Positions 23,885 to 34,405 of a DNA stretch of 64,000 bases are shown here, in pieces. Below the pieces are notes generated by a model. The model was not told where the DNA came from, did no database searches, and saw only the letters and a program-made list of their open reading frames with translations. The stretch's first letter is position 1. Every line of letters starts with the position of its first letter. The position numbers and the translations under genes are program-made. Source of the stretch: Talpa occidentalis (taxonomy: Eukaryota > Chordata > Mammalia > Eulipotyphla > Talpidae); assembly GCF_014898055.3 (NCBI RefSeq), contig NW_023604295.1:134570676-134634675 (forward strand), given 5' to 3'.

Positions 23885-24485
23885 TCACTCTTTTTGAAAA
23901 ATAGCTATATTGAGAGAGAATTTGCATGGCAGACAAGTTATCTATTTAGAGAGTAAAATTCACTAGTTAATAGTATATTCACAGAAGTAATCAACCCTCC
24001 CCAGGTTAATTTTAGGACAATTTTATCTCCCCTTCAAGCAGTCATTCCTATCTAACTTCCTCCCCCACCAGTGCTTGATCTACTTTGTGTCTCGATGAAT
24101 TTGCCTAGTTTGTGTGTTTCCTGTAAACATAATCATACGATATGTGGTCTTTTGTAATTACCTTTTTTTTCTTTTCACTTAGCATCATGCTTTCAAGGTT
24201 GATCCATGTGGTAGAATGTCTTAGTACTTGTTTTCATTTTATTGCCAATGACATCCATGCCTGAAGACACCACATTTGTTTATCCAGCCATCAGTGGATG
24301 GATGGACAACTAAGCTTTTCCCACTTTTTGGCTATTGTAAGCATTTGTGTATCAGTTTTCACATGGATGGATGTTTTCATTTCTTTTGGGTAGATACCTA
24401 GGAGTAGAAATCCTGGGTCATGTGGTAACTCTAACTTTTTGAGGACCTACCATGCTGTTTTCCAAAGTCTAAACTGGCCTTTAAA
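23885..24485 (-). mobile_element. Ancient L1 (L1M-like) 3' region
   Basis: The complement of an old L1: 'agagtaaaattcactagtta', 'atagtatattcacagaagta', 'cccccaccagtgcttgatct', 'gatccatgtggtagaatgtc' and 'gggtagatacctaggagtag'. It spans the 3' UTR and the last part of ORF2. The reading frame is destroyed. Confidence 0.7.
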
Positions 24486-24714
24486 GGTACAACCTATACT
24501 ATTTCCATTCTCTCTTAATGTTTTTCATTAATTTTTACATTTCCTAGGTATCATATTGTTGTTCTATGTCTACAAAAGCTTTGTAAAGTTGTTTCCTCAA
24601 TCATGTTTTGAAACTATTGGCATGGCAAAAATTGCCTTTTTCCCAAATAAATGTTTAGAGAACTGTTTCATTTTTCTGGGGCTGCACAAAACTAGAGTGA
24701 AAATTAGAGTGGTT

Positions 24715-24817
24715 AAATGTTAAAATTTAACAATAATGTATACTCCGATACCCAGTAAACCCCCACTGAAGGTGTGTATAATAAAAATAAACAGGCTTTC
24801 AATATGGAGTCCTGCAT
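24715..24817 (+). repeat. LTR-like fragment related to the element at 25.74 kb
   Basis: 'taaaatttaacaataatgta', 'agtaaacccccactgaaggt' and 'ataataaaaataaacaggct' align nearly base for base with 25737-25838. The similarity stops at about 24817, just where a minisatellite begins. Confidence 0.7.
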
Positions 24818-24820
24818 CTT

Positions 24821-24893
24821 AATTTGATTTATTTGCTTTAATTTGATTTATTTGCTGAATTTGATTTATTTGCTTTAATTTGATTTATTTGCT
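24821..24893 (+). repeat. Minisatellite, four perfect 17-bp units
   Basis: The unit 'aatttgatttatttgct' occurs at 24821-24837, 24840-24856, 24858-24874 and 24877-24893, separated by tt, g and tt. All four copies are identical, which implies recent expansion or homogenisation. Confidence 0.95.
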
Positions 24894-25638
24894 TTTTGCA
24901 TAGGTCCTAGAGCCCCATGGTTCAAAATTCTGGAGGTCCAATAAGATACATGCTACATTGTCTTCCTCCCACCCCTGCACTACAGATGGCTCTTTTCTGT
25001 CCCTGGGGGTGACTGTATTATCTACTTTTTGTGTAGTTTTCCAAGGAAGGCATTCTAATGCAATTTTAATTTGAAAAGAATAAACTTAAAAAATAAGTGT
25101 GTGAGAATGGAAGAATTTTGTTCTAAACTTGGTTGGTTTGGTTAATGAAAGAACAGCATATGCTAAAGTGATGACTTTATTTCAAGGCTGAATAGCAATA
25201 AAGAACGTCCAAGTTTAATAATTGTCTTAAATAGCTCGAGGACATAATAAAAGCAGTTTACTTCTCTTTAACCTTTGTTTTTGCACTAGCACCCAACCCA
25301 TGATCCACCACCTTCTGGTTAGATTGCGCTTTTTCTATATTCCCCAGCTTTATAATCTGTTGATTTCATCTTCTCTAATTCTGTTTCTGCTTCAAATGCT
25401 TTTACTTTGTGGAAGTCATCTCTGAAGGTCTGCAAAGCTGGCTCCCACCTGACTCCTAAATCACACTTCACGCCTTGTTCTTTTCTCCTCTCGCAGAGTT
25501 CCAAGCACTCAGACTTCCTTTCAGTTCTTGAACAAGCACACTTTTCACCCCAGTTCCTGGTACTTACAGGTTCTTGCTGCCAGGAGTAATTATCGCCTAT
25601 CCTCAGATCTCTGTTTAAATGTGGTCTTCTCTGACCAT
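24894..25638. other. Unassigned sequence
   Basis: Frames at 25319-25504 (minus) and 25407-25589 (plus) overlap each other and have no domain. No element is recognised. Confidence 0.45.
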
Positions 25639-26165
25639 TGTTGGGGTGGGGAGAGGAAGGATTCCCCCCTCCTCTTTTTGGTGCTTCTAGGCTGGCAAAT
25701 GATCAAATTAACGTTAACTAGATTGACAGGAGGAAGAAAATTAAAATTTAACAATAACATGTAGACCCCCATACCTAGTAAACCCCCAATGAAGGTGTGT
25801 CTAATAAAAATAAACAGGTTTTCAAGATGGAGTCCTGTGTGCTAGGTCTCCTCCCATACTTAATACCTGTTATAGTGTTAACCACTCCCAAAAGTATAAT
25901 CCCAAACCAATTAATCTGGAGGTTTCTAATCAGCACCAATAAGGTAATCTGCATGATAAGACTCTGTCCTGCTTTCCTCTTAGGGAAGGTGGCTTGACCT
26001 AAAAGAATCTTTTCTTTTGCTGATTACCTTGTTCCACCTTCTTTCTGTGTGAAATATCCTCCATTTTGTATGATCCCTTGTAGGATTTAGATAGGATGCT
26101 ATCTGATTCATGAATTATTTAATAAAAATTAGGTCTTTGAATTTGTGAATTTTGTTTTTTTAACA
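25639..26165 (+). mobile_element. Candidate solo LTR, copy A
   Basis: About 527 bp from 'tgttggggtggggagaggaa' to 'ttttttaaca', so the ends are TG and CA. An AATAAA signal is at 26121-26126 and the 3' part 'ctgattcatgaattatttaa' is LTR-like. The first 100-150 bases resemble a second copy at 26276, and 25737-25838 matches 24715-24817. I do not recall the exact ERV family. Confidence 0.6.
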
Positions 26166-26275
26166 ATAGTTTCTTGAAAACTGTGATTTTTAAGTAAGAT
26201 GACAGACAATGAGAGCAGACCCTTAGATAACATCATTTCCCTCACTATTGGATTTCTTCCCATTAATGTTATAAC

Positions 26276-26780
26276 TGTTGGGGAGCCAAAGAATCATCTT
26301 GTACTCCTCTTGGTTTTTTTAAGCTGGCAAATAATCAAGTAAGCATTAGACAGATTGATAGGAGAAAAGCCAAAAAGAAATGTCGTAAGATGTATACCCT
26401 TTGTATATGTGGGAGAAACCTAGTAAAACTGAGTGACTGAGGGGGCATAAAACACTTAAAACTTAAGTCATTTTAAGTAAGTAAAGACTAGGTCTTTGTT
26501 GGGTGGGGAGCCAAGGAGAAAGTCAGGTTATTAGGAAAGACACAGTGAACAAAGGTATGACTATTAAACAGATTTCAGTTGCTTTCTTCTCCACTGATAA
26601 ACCTTCAAGGGCTTTGGTCTTCTTGTTATAGCTAGAGAAACACAAATCGAGATTTTCCTTTCTACAAGCAAATATCTCTTACAAAAGGGCAACCTCCACC
26701 CAGTTCTCAGAGCTCCTCCAATGAAACAGTCCTTATGCCAGAGTGAAACATTTTGGGGTGACAGTGTTTGCTCACCCATA
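26276..26780 (+). mobile_element. Candidate LTR, copy B (diverged relative of copy A)
   Basis: It starts 'tgttggggagccaaagaatc', then 'aagctggcaaataatcaagt' and 'agacagattgataggagaaa', parallel to 'ggctggcaaatgatcaaatt' and 'ctagattgacaggaggaaga' in copy A. After about 150 bases the two diverge. The 3' end is not clear and the bound given is approximate. Confidence 0.5.
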
Positions 26781-27409
26781 ATCTGAGCTAAAGTGGGCCT
26801 CTTCTCCTTTACTCTTCATTGCAGCAGACAATTGATTTCATTCATAGAACTAGTTCAGTGTCTGGAATCATCTAGTCTAGAATAGTCTGTGGTCTAATTC
26901 TGTTTTTATATGGCCCTAGAGCTAAGAATAGCTTTACATTTTTAAAACCTGTTTTTTTTTTTTTTAAATTTAAAGCAAGGAAAAAAAATACAACAAAGAC
27001 TGTTGCAAAACCTGAAATATTTACTATCTGTCCTTTACAGAAAATTTTGCTGGCTCTTAGTCTAAAATATGGGTCTCCAAAGTGAAACGTGTACATTCCA
27101 AGAAGCGTGCAAGATAGTCCACAATGAATAAATAATCTTAATTTTTTATTCTTTTGCAGTTATTTATTATAGATGTTTCATAAAGTACATAATCTTAATA
27201 TAGCAATATATGCATATAAAATATAAATTAATATGATATATTTACATTGGGAACGGTGTTCAGAAATTTTTTAGTAATAAATGTATGATAAAACTAATGG
27301 AGGCAATTGGTACTAAAATATAATTTATGAAGGGAGGAATCACATCTCTTCCATATTTCTGTCATGTAATACACATTCAATATTCTATTTTTAAAATAAA
27401 TAATTGTAG
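26781..27409. other. AT-rich unassigned sequence
   Basis: It contains a T-run at about 26951-26964. The 74-codon minus frame at 26872-27096 has a lysine- and phenylalanine-rich translation from A/T runs and is not a gene. Confidence 0.5.
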
Positions 27410-27625
27410 CAGGTCTATCACTCATTGGGTGCTGATTATATTCCAGGCATTGCCTAAGCTCTTGGTATAAAATATTTACTTTATTGATCACAGCTGGTCC
27501 TATGAACTAGGTCCTATTACACTTATCTTACAGATGAGGAAACTGAGACCCAGAAAACTTAACCAATTTCTGGAAGTTCACATTGCTAGTAAAAGGTGAA
27601 GGCCAAGTTTAGCTATCTGTCTGAC
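27410..27625 (-). repeat. MIR SINE
   Basis: A clear complement copy: 'tattccaggcattgcctaag', 'cttacagatgaggaaactga', 'gaagttcacattgctagtaa' and 'gctatctgtctgactccacc'. Confidence 0.85.
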
Positions 27626-27864
27626 TCCACCAATGGTTTTTGTCTAATTTGCAACTTTGATTCTGCCATCAGGATACAATCACATTTTGGAACTCTTCAT
27701 GTCTTAAGTGATGAGGTCATATTGACTTCATCATTCAGGATGGTTAATGGAGTTTTCCAGAACTGTCAATGGATATGAAGAAGGAGCATGTCCATTTCTA
27801 GTAGGATGAGTCACTCTCAGTGGTTTATTGTGAGTTTTTGAAGTTAGAATTAGGACATGTGAGT

Positions 27865-27990
27865 ATGGTTTCTGCAGTTTACTAGATAAATCATTTTAAC
27901 TTCTATGAGTTATTTTCTCACCTATAAATTGGGGCTAGTAATGTTTACCCTAGAGGTGATTTTGAGAATTAAATGCATGTGAAAATGACT
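27865..27990 (+). repeat. MIR SINE (sense)
   Basis: 'ttttctcacctataaattgg', 'ggctagtaatgtttacccta' and 'gattttgagaattaaatgca' follow the sense MIR core. Confidence 0.75.
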
Positions 27991-28113
27991 ACATATGAAG
28001 GTCTATAAAATAATATAACTGTGTAGGGGCATGCTTTTAATGCTCTCACACTTTTGGCTACTACTATAATATGTTCTGCTTAACAAACCATTTGGGTAAC
28101 AATTGAAAGGAAG

Positions 28114-28425
28114 CAGCACCTACTTTTCTTTTTTTTTTTTTTAAAGATTTATTTATTTTTTATACAAGAACCGGGATACAGGCCAGATGTGTGGGAGAGT
28201 GAGAGGACTCAACAGAGACAGAGTGGGGAACAGAAAAGGCAGACTGACAAAATACACTGTTGAGGGGAGCAGCAGGCAAGACAGGAGAGGTCTGCCGCGC
28301 CATGTGGGATTCTCGCCAGCCGGCCGGCCAGGATCAAACCCGCGCTGCAGAGGCTGCGGACAGCTTCACAGTGCGGCGCTCAACTGCCTGCACCACCAGG
28401 GAGGCCCATCAGCACCTGCTTTTCT
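28114..28425 (-). mobile_element. tRNA-derived SINE, intermediate subfamily, copy 5
   Basis: A full-length minus copy with a 16-bp target duplication, 'cagcacctacttttct' (28114-28129), repeated at 28410-28425 with one mismatch. It shares features with both groups: the head reads like the young copies ('ctgcagaggctgcgga'), while the tail side ('acaggccagatgtgtgggag') reads like the old ones. In place of the young insert near the B box it has a GCCGGCC-rich segment at about 28318-28330. Confidence 0.9.
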
Positions 28426-28560
28426 GACACAGAAGGAATTAGAGCCCAGTAGTTTTTTTTAAAAAACAGAATGCTGTGAAGATTTTTATTAGATTGTGTC
28501 TGAATCCATGTCTGACACAACACATGTCTCCGGAAAGTGCTCCAGTAGTGTTAGCTATTC

Positions 28561-28592
28561 TGTGTGTGTGTGTGTATGTGTGTGTGTGTTTG
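28561..28592 (+). repeat. (TG)n microsatellite
   Basis: About 30 bases of TG with one A interruption, directly upstream of an L1 3' end. Confidence 0.9.
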
Positions 28593-28599
28593 TACTATT

Positions 28600-28869
28600 T
28601 AATTTTTTTTTTAGTTTTAATTTTTTTAATTTTATTTTTAAACAATATTTGCTTCCACCCCCACCCCCTCAGGTGGAGTCCCCATAGAGTTTCCTTCTCC
28701 AATGCACCCGTGCACCATCACCTCAGTCCTCTGTGCTCCTCCCTCCCTCTGATCCCTCTCCCTCCTCCTCCCCTGCTGGATGTCTCTGATTTATAATTGT
28801 CTGTTTTTGCTTTGTTGTGTTTTGTACTGTTATTATTTTTTTTTACACTGATGTCTTATTTGGTTCCCA
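28600..28869 (-). mobile_element. L1 3'-UTR, truncated
   Basis: Nearly identical in order to 37.96-38.23 kb: 'aacaatatttgcttccaccc', 'ctctgatccctctccctcct', 'ttttgctttgttgtgttttg', 'cactgatgtcttatttggtt'. It stops at 'ggttccc', before any ORF2 sequence, so the insertion is 5'-truncated to about 270 bases. A convincing duplication is not seen. Confidence 0.85.
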
Positions 28870-29774
28870 GTAGTAAACGTGGCACTCTCTGTCTAGACAT
28901 ATAAACCCTAGTTTACCTGATCTTTGCCAGCAATGCACATGGCCACTATCTACAGTGTAGATTTAAAAGAAAAAACTGTAGTATTATTCAGCATCTCTTT
29001 ACCCACATAATTGGGTTGTGGAAGAACACAGTGCTTTAATTGTCATGCCCTTCACAATCTGAATTAAATTGAAAGTTACTATTTAGATTTTGCCAGAGCA
29101 ACTCCAATTTATCAGTTTTAAACTTAAAAAAAAAAACAACCCTCAAATCTCCTTTTTAAAAATGTAGTTCTTTAAGCTAATTTTACATTAAATCAAAAAC
29201 AAACCCCAAAGTACATACCGCAAGCTTTACTTCAAATAATATCTTTCACACATTTTTAATACCCAGCTCCCAAGGTCATAAGCTAAATCTGAAATTAAAA
29301 TTTTCCAAAGGAAAAGGAATCACAGCGAATCATTCTCTCAAAGTTCTAAAATGTTTTCCATGGACTCTATCTTCTTCCTTCTCTACACATCTTTACAGGC
29401 TCTCCCTCCACCCTGGCCTTTTTGTGATAGTAACAAGGTCATATTTTTCTCTTATCCTTTGCCTTTGTCCCGTCTCCAGGTCAAGGGGACTTATTTAGAA
29501 ATTTCCAATACATGGAGTATGTTTACCAAATCTTGTAAATATTTAACTATCTTCCTTTCCTCTAAACACTTGTAACAATTATTGCCCGATGGCCCATTTA
29601 GCAGTGAATCATGTTCTGCCTTGTGACAAATTTTCTTGTTTGACTTGAACCATTATTTCATTGCTTTTAAATTTTACATGAACAAGTCTTGTTTTCTCTA
29701 ATGGAATTTCAAGTCCTTAAAGCTCAGGTCCCTTTATTATGTTTGAATCCGATGGAGCAGAACCTGATAACAGC
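28870..29774. other. AT-rich unassigned sequence
   Basis: A 74-codon frame at 29351-29575 shows no domain. No repeat is recognised before the MIR at 29775. Confidence 0.5.
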
Positions 29775-30345
29775 AGGCTCTTTGGTATCAGAGTGATTTT
29801 CAAACCCAGTTCTGTTCCTTATTTCTTTTTAAATTTTTTTTTAAGATTTATTTTATAAATACAAGAGCTGGGGTGCAGGCCAGAGGTGTGGGGGAGGAGG
29901 GTGAGAGGATTCACCAGAGACAGAGTGGGGAGCAGAACAGGCAGACTGACTGAAATGCACTGCTGAGGGGAGCAGCGGGTGAGACAGGAGAGGTCTGCTG
30001 CACCATGTGGGTAGCTCCCTGGCTGGGGATCGAACTCGTGCTTCAGTGGCTGTGGACAGCTTCACAGTGCTGAGACTTAACCCTTGTGCCCTGAGGGAGG
30101 ACTTGTTCCTTATTTCTTATGTGAGTCTGGTCACTGTAGATCCCACAAAGAGCATGTTTTGTCATCTGTAGATGGGAACGATCATGCTACTCCATGCAGG
30201 TCCAGGACTGAATAGTATCATGTGTGATGTGCTACATGCTCAGAGCTACATCCATGTGCACTACCATGTGCATAATAGCACTGTCAAGTTGGTGGGTCTG
30301 GAACATAGAAGGCACTCAGTCCATGGCAGTTATTCTTGCTGTCAC
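29775..30345 (+). repeat. MIR SINE split by a younger SINE
   Basis: The MIR 5' part ('ttttcaaacccagttctgtt') ends at about 29827. It resumes after the SINE with 'gtgagtctggtcactgtaga', 'tgtcatctgtagatgggaac' and an end near 'catagaaggcactcagtcca'. Removing 29828-30118 restores a continuous sense MIR. Confidence 0.75.
29814..30118 (-). mobile_element. tRNA-derived SINE, old subfamily, copy 6
   Basis: A minus copy with the 14-bp perfect duplication 'gttccttatttctt' (29814-29827 and 30105-30118), inserted in a MIR. The head is decayed: the complement of the A-box region reads 'cccttgtgccc', while the B box is still close ('gggatcgaact'). The tail is short, with AAGATTTA marking the complement of TAAATCTT. 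Fewer CpGs remain than in copies 1-4. Confidence 0.92.
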
Positions 30346-30360
30346 TTGAGTTTTGAGGTG

Positions 30361-31344
30361 TAAAGCAGAGGCAAAGTTGAACAGTGTAGAAGTTGTTGGC
30401 AGCAAAAGAGCTACCTTTAGCTCAGGCGTCACAGAGATAGTAATTTTTCTTAGGGACAAGTCAACTGTTTTGTGAGGCGATGACATTTATTGTCTCCATA
30501 AATTTCCTTTAAATGATCAGTTCTAATTTCTCTTTCATGTGATATGAGATTGGGAGGTGGAGAGGGAACTTGCTATCTTGTCTCCTAATCCTTTGATCCC
30601 AGAGATTCTCTCTGGTGGGTTTGATGATATCAGCCTGTGCTACCAGCTAACAGTGAGGGCTGAGAATTTTCAGACACTTTGGGTGTGACATAACTTAGAT
30701 TCTCAATCCGTTCATTATGGTTACCAACTGATTTCATTCATCACAGCAAGAAAAGAATATAGTTGGGATGGGATAAGAGTAGGGAACAGAGGGATGTAGG
30801 GGCTGGTGAACAAAGAATCTCCAGGTAGATTTTAAGTAAGTATTGAAGATATGGCCAATGGATGATCATTGTTTAGTTCAAGAAAAGGAAAGGTGTCCTT
30901 CAATCATTCTTTAGAGTCACAGAATAAGGTGACATTGGTGCAACAGGCAAGCTGTTACATGTCTTATATAAATGTCACATCATTGCATTGTTATTCTGTA
31001 TTATTTTTGTTATTAGGACATTATAAGAGTAAATTCCAGGAAAATATTAACTGAATAATAGAGTTAAAGACACTTCAAACACGACCAGATCCAGCCCTCT
31101 GCCTTCAGTTAAGGGAATGTCATCAGGAACAGATGTTATTTGCAAAGGACTCTCTGCGGAAAGAGAGGCTTCCACAGATTTTGGTAGCCCGTATGATTAT
31201 CCTCATCCTTATCTGACCTAAAGCTCAGATGATTAATTTAGATTTACATTTTCTTTCCTAGTGCTTGGGGTGGTATGTTTTGCACATATATGACCAAGAG
31301 CAAGCCCAACTTTCCCTTCTTACTGCTCACATTCCTTGTCTGGA
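30361..31344. other. Unassigned sequence
   Basis: A 61-codon frame at 30869-31054 has no domain. No element is recognised. Confidence 0.45.
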
Positions 31345-31480
31345 GCAGTGGCATTCATTCATGCTACAGACATTTCTTAAGCATCAAGCCCTGTGATAAG
31401 AACTGAGGATGTAACAGGGACTAAAATTGAATCCCTGCCTTCAATCCATGTCTAGTCTGGTGGGAGGGGAGTGAGAAATT
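31345..31480. repeat. Ancient interspersed repeat, second copy
   Basis: 'acatttcttaagcatcaagc', 'gataagaactgaggatgtaa' and 'tgaatccctgccttcaatcc' parallel the fragment at 22.07-22.25 kb. Confidence 0.5.
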
Positions 31481-32984
31481 GGGAGGTATTGCTTCTGAGG
31501 TGGTACTGTAAGTGCAATAATGTTTAAAATAAACATTTTTATCTTATATTGGGAATTGTGCTAATGCTTCAGGCATTAGCAGCGTTCCGTCGCACAAATC
31601 CTCCTCGATCATAAGCTTACAATTGCAAAGTGCAAACTTTTCTTTTTGTTGGAACTTCCTTTACAGCACATCCTAAGTGCTTCCTGCCAGTGACTTAGAA
31701 TAAATTTATGATAAGTCCTATAAGTTTTACTTGTGAGATGTAAAGGAAGTGTTTCAGGTTTTAGAAGTCACTTTTTTCTCTTCAAAATCTAGGCTTTTAT
31801 GTTTCTATGGGTTTCAAAATCCTCTTCTGGAAGCCAAAAGCTTTCTCCTTTTTTTGCATTTCAACAGTAACAATTCTAATTCTCCTTAAGGTAGATGGAA
31901 ACTCTTGGTTGAAGAGGGTAAATGTCATAGGCAAGAAAGTGAGGAAGAAAAAGGAATCAGAACATGTTTCAACAGATTATCTCTCTTTTGCAACATAAAT
32001 GTACACCCATTGCTGCTTACACAGAGATTGACTGCACCCTCATCCAAGATACTTTCATTTTAACTGGAGATGAGTCTTAAGCCCAAATAATACAGATTAC
32101 TTTTCATTATGGTATTTCAAGAATTAATGTATGGGTAAGGCTTTTTATTTTCTCTATCACTTTTTTTCTTTGCAGAACCCATTGAGCTAATGATACTTTC
32201 TATAAAGTTGTTCCTCCTATATGTAAATTAGTTAATTTTCAACATTTCTTATAGCTTCTGTAAAATCTTTACCTGGACTTCTTGCTTTTCCACATTTCTG
32301 CAATTGATTCTCTGCAAATCTATACTACACACATGCATGATTATAGTTCCTTAAAGCAATCATTATGCTAATGATAATGATCTAGAATGGTCACAAAGAT
32401 AGTCTCTGATTACATTTAACAGCAATTACAATGACATACTTCTTCCTGCTTGGGTATGTTTAATGGTAAATGCTATGAAGATGAAAGAGACAGCCATGGT
32501 GACTTCTGGTTAGTCTGTTACCTGAGCAGAATAAAAATCAACTAGTGAGGAAAGAAATGTTTTCCTTTTACCTTGATTATGTTATTGCCCCCTCACATAC
32601 TGTTTAGACTCCTAAACTGAGGACTTGCCAAAGTATTAATCAAAAGAATGAGTTTGGATTCCAAAGCTCATATTTAGTATAAAGGCAAATGCATCTCCAT
32701 CTTTCAGAAGTCCAAATTATATTTGTGTACACACATTTCTCTGCTCTTCTGCCCCTTTTATTCTTTCTCTATGTGTGTTTTTCCCTCTCTCTCCTTGTAC
32801 CACATAAACATGCTAAGAGGATGGAGTGAATTTTCTTGCTCTCCAGGCAGCATGAGAGACAATAGATGTTCTATGGGGTCAGGGAGGAGAGTTATAGTGT
32901 GCACCACACCATATGAAGAATAAATGGGAAACTTAGTTGTTATAATCACCATTTATTATATGATTATTATGTGTTATCTATTAT
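31481..32984. other. Unassigned AT-rich sequence
   Basis: Frames at 31807-31998, 32723-32923 and 32758-32952 show no domain; the last two overlap on opposite strands. No repeat is recognised. Confidence 0.45.
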
Positions 32985-33012
32985 TATATGTGTGTATGTG
33001 TGTGTGTGTGTA
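32985..33012 (+). repeat. (TG)n microsatellite
   Basis: A short TG run with an A interruption between AT-rich flanks. Confidence 0.85.
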
Positions 33013-34103
33013 TACATAAACTGTATTGTCTTCGAACTGTTGACTTAATATTTCAACAGGCTAGGCAAGACATTTTAGACCTAAAATATCAAACACCAAA
33101 GAAGGTTATGTTTGAAGACAATATTCATACCCCCCCAGGGGAAAAAAAACCCACAAAATCCTTTCATTTTCCCTCCAAATGTCCCTGAATGGTGGGAAAC
33201 GGTGATGCTGCATACAAATAGAACTGCCTGATTCTGAGTGGTGCGTCAAAACTCTTCTGGTGATTTACTTCCCGTCCTAGGGTCCGGGGAGCCTGCAGAA
33301 CTTGCGGATGTGGATTGCATTAGCAACAGGGGGAGGGAGCGGTGAAGAGAGAGAGGGTCTCAGATTGCAGAAAATACAGCATGATGGGGAGGCCAGGAGA
33401 AAAGGAACTGAAATCATCTGGAATCAGAATGTCCCACTTTCCCGGTTGACAGTGTAATCCCACTTTGGCTAGGCGATCGCCCTGCTGACAGCAGGCTATA
33501 ATTTCTCTTTTGAAGCACAAGAGGAAGTGAAGGCTTGCACAGCACTGCAGGTCCGTGAGTTAAGAAACAGGAAGAGAGATGCTGGTGTTGCTGTTGGGGA
33601 CTGGACTTGTTCCTGAAATGTAATTGTGACTCCCCCTGAGAACACGGCTGCTGAGCTCAGCACAGGCTAGGGGCAGTGTTTCGGCTGGCAAGACTCCACC
33701 ACAGCCTCAGACTCCTTCTCCTGCCATCCAGACTCCAGACAATGACAGCTAAATATTATTGCTCTGCATGGTCATGTGTCTAAAAAAAAAAAAAAAAAGC
33801 TTAGCACTGTACTGGCTTTATGCTTCAACAGTAGGAGCATTTAGGTAAAATTTATACCTAACCATCAAGAAATCTGCTAAAAAATATAAATTACTTAGCA
33901 AAACCAAGTTTCAAGTCGGCATTAGTGATTATAGGGAAAATCAGCCAAAGAGAGCACAAAACTGAAATTCACCCGCAAAGCTAAATATTGGACCTTAGAC
34001 CACTTTTAATCTCTAATTCATGATCATTTAATCATCTCCTTTGTCAAATCTAAAATGAAGTGGTTAGCGAAAGGTCTTGCCTTGTTAGATTTATTTCTTT
34101 CTT
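33013..34103. other. Unassigned sequence of moderate GC
   Basis: An A17 run is at 33782-33798. CpG frequency at 33.2-33.7 kb is higher than the local average but far below a CpG island. Frames here are short and without domains. Confidence 0.45.
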
Positions 34104-34405
34104 TACAAACTGTGTGGTTTTTTTTTTAAGATTTATTTGTTTATGCGTACAAGAACTGGGGTACAGGTAGGAGATGTGGGGGGTGAGAGGATTCACCAGA
34201 GACTTGTGGTGGGTGGGAGCAGAACAGGCTGATCCACTGAAATACGCTGCTGAGGGGAACAGCAGGATAGACAGGGGAGGTCTGCTGTGCCATGTGGGCC
34301 AGTTCCCTGGCCTGGGATGGAACTTGTGCTGCAGTGGCCATGGACAGCTTCATGGTGCTGACACTTAACCCCTTGCGCCACCAGGGAGGCCCCTACAGAC
34401 TGTGT
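34104..34405 (-). mobile_element. tRNA-derived SINE, old subfamily, copy 7
   Basis: A minus copy with a 12-bp duplication, 'tacaaactgtgt' (34104-34115), matched at 34394-34405 with one change. It has the old-group tail-side phrase 'caagaactggggtacaggta' and the end 'cttgcgccaccagggaggcc'. The B-box complement is altered ('ggatggaact'). Confidence 0.9.

Noticed and set aside
24821..24893. CRISPR-like array
   Set aside because: The units are separated by only one or two bases and the host is a mammal; this is a minisatellite.
28445..28874. 'cccagtagt' on both sides of the 28.6-kb L1
   Set aside because: The CCC belongs to the L1 sequence itself and the left copy is 147 bases from the element, so it is not a target duplication.
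33200..33700. CpG island or promoter
   Set aside because: CpG density is only mildly raised, with no TATA, initiator or exon downstream that I can support.
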